From contig QVRM01002124.1 in the NCBI GenBank assembly GCA_003439945.1, forward strand, positions 1 to 64,000: a stretch of 64,000 nucleotides of DNA, read 5' to 3'. The DNA is from Dermanyssus gallinae. Lineage: Eukaryota > Arthropoda > Arachnida > Mesostigmata > Dermanyssidae. This document shows, piece by piece, positions 60,901 to 64,000 of the stretch (its first letter is position 1; every line of letters begins with the position of its first letter). Below the pieces are notes generated by a model. That model was not told the DNA's origin. It saw only the letters and a program-made list of their open reading frames with translations, and did no database searches. A program made the position numbers and the translations under genes.

Positions 60901-63900
60901 GCCTTTTGACCTACTCGAAGAATGAGCCAACAGAATCTTAGTGAATACAATTAACTATATATATATTTAACACAAAAGTATCGCAAGCCGTTTCAGCATC
61001 ATATTCGGCGCATGTAGCAGATGCAGCGACCTTTGGGACAGAAAAACGCGGCGGCGTTTATATATTAGCAGTAAGTTGAAGAAAGAAAAGAAAACAAGAG
61101 AGAGAGAGAGATAGAAAGAGCAGCAGCAGCGGGAACACAAAGTCAGACGTACGGGCTAACGTAAGCAAAGAGAACACCAAAATCAAAATGAAACAACAGT
61201 GTTCCAGAGGCTACGGTGGCGACGACTGCAAAACTCACAGTAGTCAAGATTCGCGGACGGCAATCTGTGTAAGGAGCATGCAGAAAAAGGAGGATACAGC
61301 CTAGACATGGCCTGGCCAGGCCAGCCTCAACAGAATAGCAACGACAGCAGCGGCCGCAGCAGCAGCAGCAGCGGACAAGTTAACACAAAACAATCGAGGG
61401 AGGGCGTGTTGGACTGGGGCGCGCGATGGTGCCGCCCGCGCTGGCGATACGATGAGGGTTTGTCGAGGGCTTGTCGCACCTCGCTAGAAGAACGACACAA
61501 GGCGCTGTAACACCGGCGGCCGTGTACAGCGGTGCCGCAGGCTTAGGATCTCGGGTCAGACCGGGCTGCCAGGACCAATAGGACAGAATAGAAGGAGGAA
61601 GTGAAAACGGGCCAAAGGACACAAGACCGTCGCGATTACGTGTTGTCGCTGCCCGACGCCACCAGGCTGCAAACGGACAAAAAGGCTGGCTTTGAACGGC
61701 TCGGCGAACCGGACCATAGATAGATCGACAGATACATACGTACGAGTACAGCACGGATAGTTAGATTCAAACAGACGTACATACATACATAGGTACAATA
61801 CCATGTTATCATTGTTCTGCTTGCTGCCCTTGCAGAAATCCCACACTTGCGTAGGTCTCGAAACTTGACGACATCGACACGGCGCCATGGCCGGAGATTC
61901 CGTTCCGCCTATAGGGCAGCGACGGCCGCCTATAGCCCAGCTGCGTTGCTGCGGCCTTTTTGCTTGGCGTCCTACACATTAGTCGGCCGACATGGACAAC
62001 GGACGAAGCAACGACAGAGCCATAACTACTACACCAACGACAAGAACAACAACAACCTTAAGAACAACGGCGACAATCATAATACTCAAATCATACTAAC
62101 TATATTCTGCTTGCATTGCTGCTACTGCTGCTTTTCCTGTGAAACAGAGCAGTTGCTGGCTTTGCTGTAGCTGTCAACTTCTCAGCTCTTGCCGTTCAAA
62201 AGGAAAACGTAATTTTCATTGTCGGCGCAATGAGTTGTTGAAATAGCTGTTGGCGTCCCCTTACTGATTAGACCAACTCTTCTTCATAAACCTCACGACT
62301 TAAGTCGAGCAGCCCTTAAAATTCCGCCGAATTTGAAAGGCCGCGGAGCCTCTGTCGACCGTTACGCGGGTGGTTTTGTTTTGCTTTACCCTGTTGAAAA
62401 GGTCATGTTTAAAATTCACAGCGGCCTAGCTCCTCCTTCTGTTTTCTGGCGTCCGCGTGCTTTGCTACCCACTCCGGCTCAATTGAGCTGTCATGTAAGT
62501 AGGACACCGCAATTGTGCACGAAACTGTTCCATATAATCGCACTGTTCATTATCCAGGCCACTGGAATCTACCATTTTTCCACACAGTTTGCACTGAAAC
62601 GGCTCGCAGACGATAGCGCCGATTCTGAGTGCTGACATCATGCGGAAAGAGTTGCGATCCAGCATGGTGCCAAACTGAGGCGAGGGTAAGGCTTTAAGCC
62701 AACCTCTACTGAAGTTATCTTGTGTCGCTAAGAATACGGCGCGGTCTCTCCTGGAGACAAGCCCCTCTAAGATTTATCTGCTCTTTTTTTGCTTTTGAGC
62801 TCATCTGTTCTTCTAAAGGGCCCGGGTCCAGCATGGTTCTGATAGTGACCCGTGCTTTACTGGTTTCATGTTTTATTTTTGGTCGAACTGCCTTCTCCAC
62901 TAACGAGGCTGCCACCGGACCAAATCAGAGCAGTAAAGCAGCGTAGCAGACATGAGCTAGGGCAATGTTTGTACAATAGTGGAGTGCTTCCGTACCTTTC
63001 AATGACAGAACAGACAGTTTGGGTCAAGTTCAGACTACTACAGGTGTTCGACGTAACATTTTGTTCTAATTTACACCGAAAACATATGCGAATTGCCCGG
63101 GCAATCAAATTCCTCAGGTTAATACGAATAATGTCGAAACGTGTCAAATGCTCATGCGTTGCAGCACTTACAATAGCATTTGCCGACCATAAGAGAAAGA
63201 AGTATATCGCGCCCTTTGGAGGAACTATAAAGTGTTGAAGAATAAAGCATGCCCTAAATTAAGAAGTAGCCGTAGGGAAATATACTTCAGCAATACAGCG
63301 AAATGATAATTTGTCAGTGCCGGTAGGTCTCAAGAAAAGAGAAAGTGCAGCACAAGCTATCTTAGAGGGGTCTCTAGCATCGAGGCTGCTGAACATAAAC
63401 GACCTGGACCTACCTGTTGACGTCAACTAAAGGTTGGTGCAAAACCGAAAACCTTCCCTTACGGTAATTACATCCACAGTCCATACTTTTGAAGGTATAG
63501 TTTGGGGTCGCCACAATTCAACTACTCAGCACTGCGCCCATATCATGATACATTGCAGGCATATGATACTGAATTTATAAAAAAAACAGCTGTAGACAGC
63601 TGACTACAGACGTGCACGACGAACGATGGGGGAACGCAGGTTTACCTACAGTGACCTTGGTTTAAGGGTGACAAAATAATCCGTAAAGCACTACATGGTT
63701 AGGGTGGCTTGAAGCTGTGCCATCTCCACAGCTAGGCACCATGCTAATAATGCGTACTTGTACATAGCGTAAACGAAAATAGTTAACGCATCTGTCATGC
63801 AACACGTGTCCATGGCATTCATTAACCACTGATTCTCCGTATGTAAAGCACTTGTTTAATTCCTATCGAGAGGAGTGGTCTCGTCTCCATCTTGCTTATG

Positions 63901-64000
63901 ACCGCATTGTGAAAGGCAACCAATCCTATGGGCTCACTCGATTAGCTTACAACCACCGTGAAACTGAATTATGCTTGCCTAGGCGGCGTATATATATATA
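60901..64000. other. No gene seen
   Basis: An AGAG run at 61098-61120 and CAG/CAA-rich patches at 61120-61370 and 62030-62130. A minus-strand reading at about 62560-62610 (FQCKLCGK) resembles one zinc-finger knuckle but lacks the His pair. Frames at 62333-62635 and 62852-63238 are unrecognised. The window ends in a (TA)n tract from about 63989. Confidence 0.45.

Noticed and set aside
62465..62665. Possible C2H2 zinc finger (FQCKLCGK) on the minus strand
   Set aside because: Only the Cys pair is present, and the required spacing to two His residues is missing.

Overview
The window is eukaryotic, repeat-dominated DNA from an animal, most probably an arthropod. The evidence is the mix of non-LTR retrotransposons (a two-ORF CR1/Jockey-group LINE, an R1-like LINE, and a LINE with a restriction-like endonuclease), a mariner transposon, a Tc1-like transposon with a long-armed non-autonomous relative, tRNA-derived SINE-like units, and very many (TA)n microsatellites. 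A mite or tick is my guess from the general look of the decayed LINE proteins; the sequence does not prove it. There are no bacterial operons, no CRISPR array, no rRNA and no convincing intact tRNA gene. I found no host protein-coding exon that I can defend, so the window reads as intergenic or long-intron sequence.

Layout. 1-3.8 kb: unique or low-complexity DNA. 3.8-7.5 kb: decayed LINE reverse transcriptase, half of a Tc1-like inverted-repeat element, and a second LINE fragment of the endonuclease-bearing family. 8.5-12.6 kb: a 220-bp palindrome with a TA core, several TA arrays, and two more decayed reverse transcriptase fragments, the second ending in a (TA)n tail. 15.2-19.43 kb: the best-preserved element, a LINE with both ORFs open and a poly(A) tail. 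19.4-27 kb: GC-richer DNA with triplet-repeat-like islands and no defensible gene. 28.6-29.05 kb: relic of a Tc1-like element carrying a recognisable transposase piece. 30.1 kb: a (TAA)n array of about 48 units. 32.17-33.42 kb: a 0.92-kb foldback element with about 350-bp near-identical arms, inserted inside a TA array. 33.43-35.38 kb: a tRNA-like palindrome, then the 3' half of an endonuclease-bearing LINE that is only one frameshift and one stop from open. 35.4-37.6 kb: an antisense copy of the same family and an R1-like LINE. 41.8-42.2 kb: a tRNA-like SINE head abutting a third copy of that family. 46.3, 53.5-53.75 and 55.1 kb: copies of another tRNA-derived SINE family. 51.98-53.29 kb: a full-length mariner with TIRs and TA duplications but a twice-frameshifted transposase. 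54.0 and 55.6 kb: a 330-bp direct repeat. 58.9-59.5 kb: a candidate LTR.

How the parts relate. The Tc1-like relic at 28.6-29.05 kb shares its outer repeat with the foldback element at 32.4 kb and the solo half at 5.76 kb. This suggests the foldback is a non-autonomous derivative that was mobilised by that transposase type. Several LINE 3' ends run straight into (TA)n, and the foldback and the mariner both sit on TA dinucleotides next to TA arrays. Element turnover and TA microsatellites are therefore linked here. The window's most unusual objects are the foldback, the tRNA-like palindrome and the endonuclease-type LINE family. None of them is shown here to be a new system.
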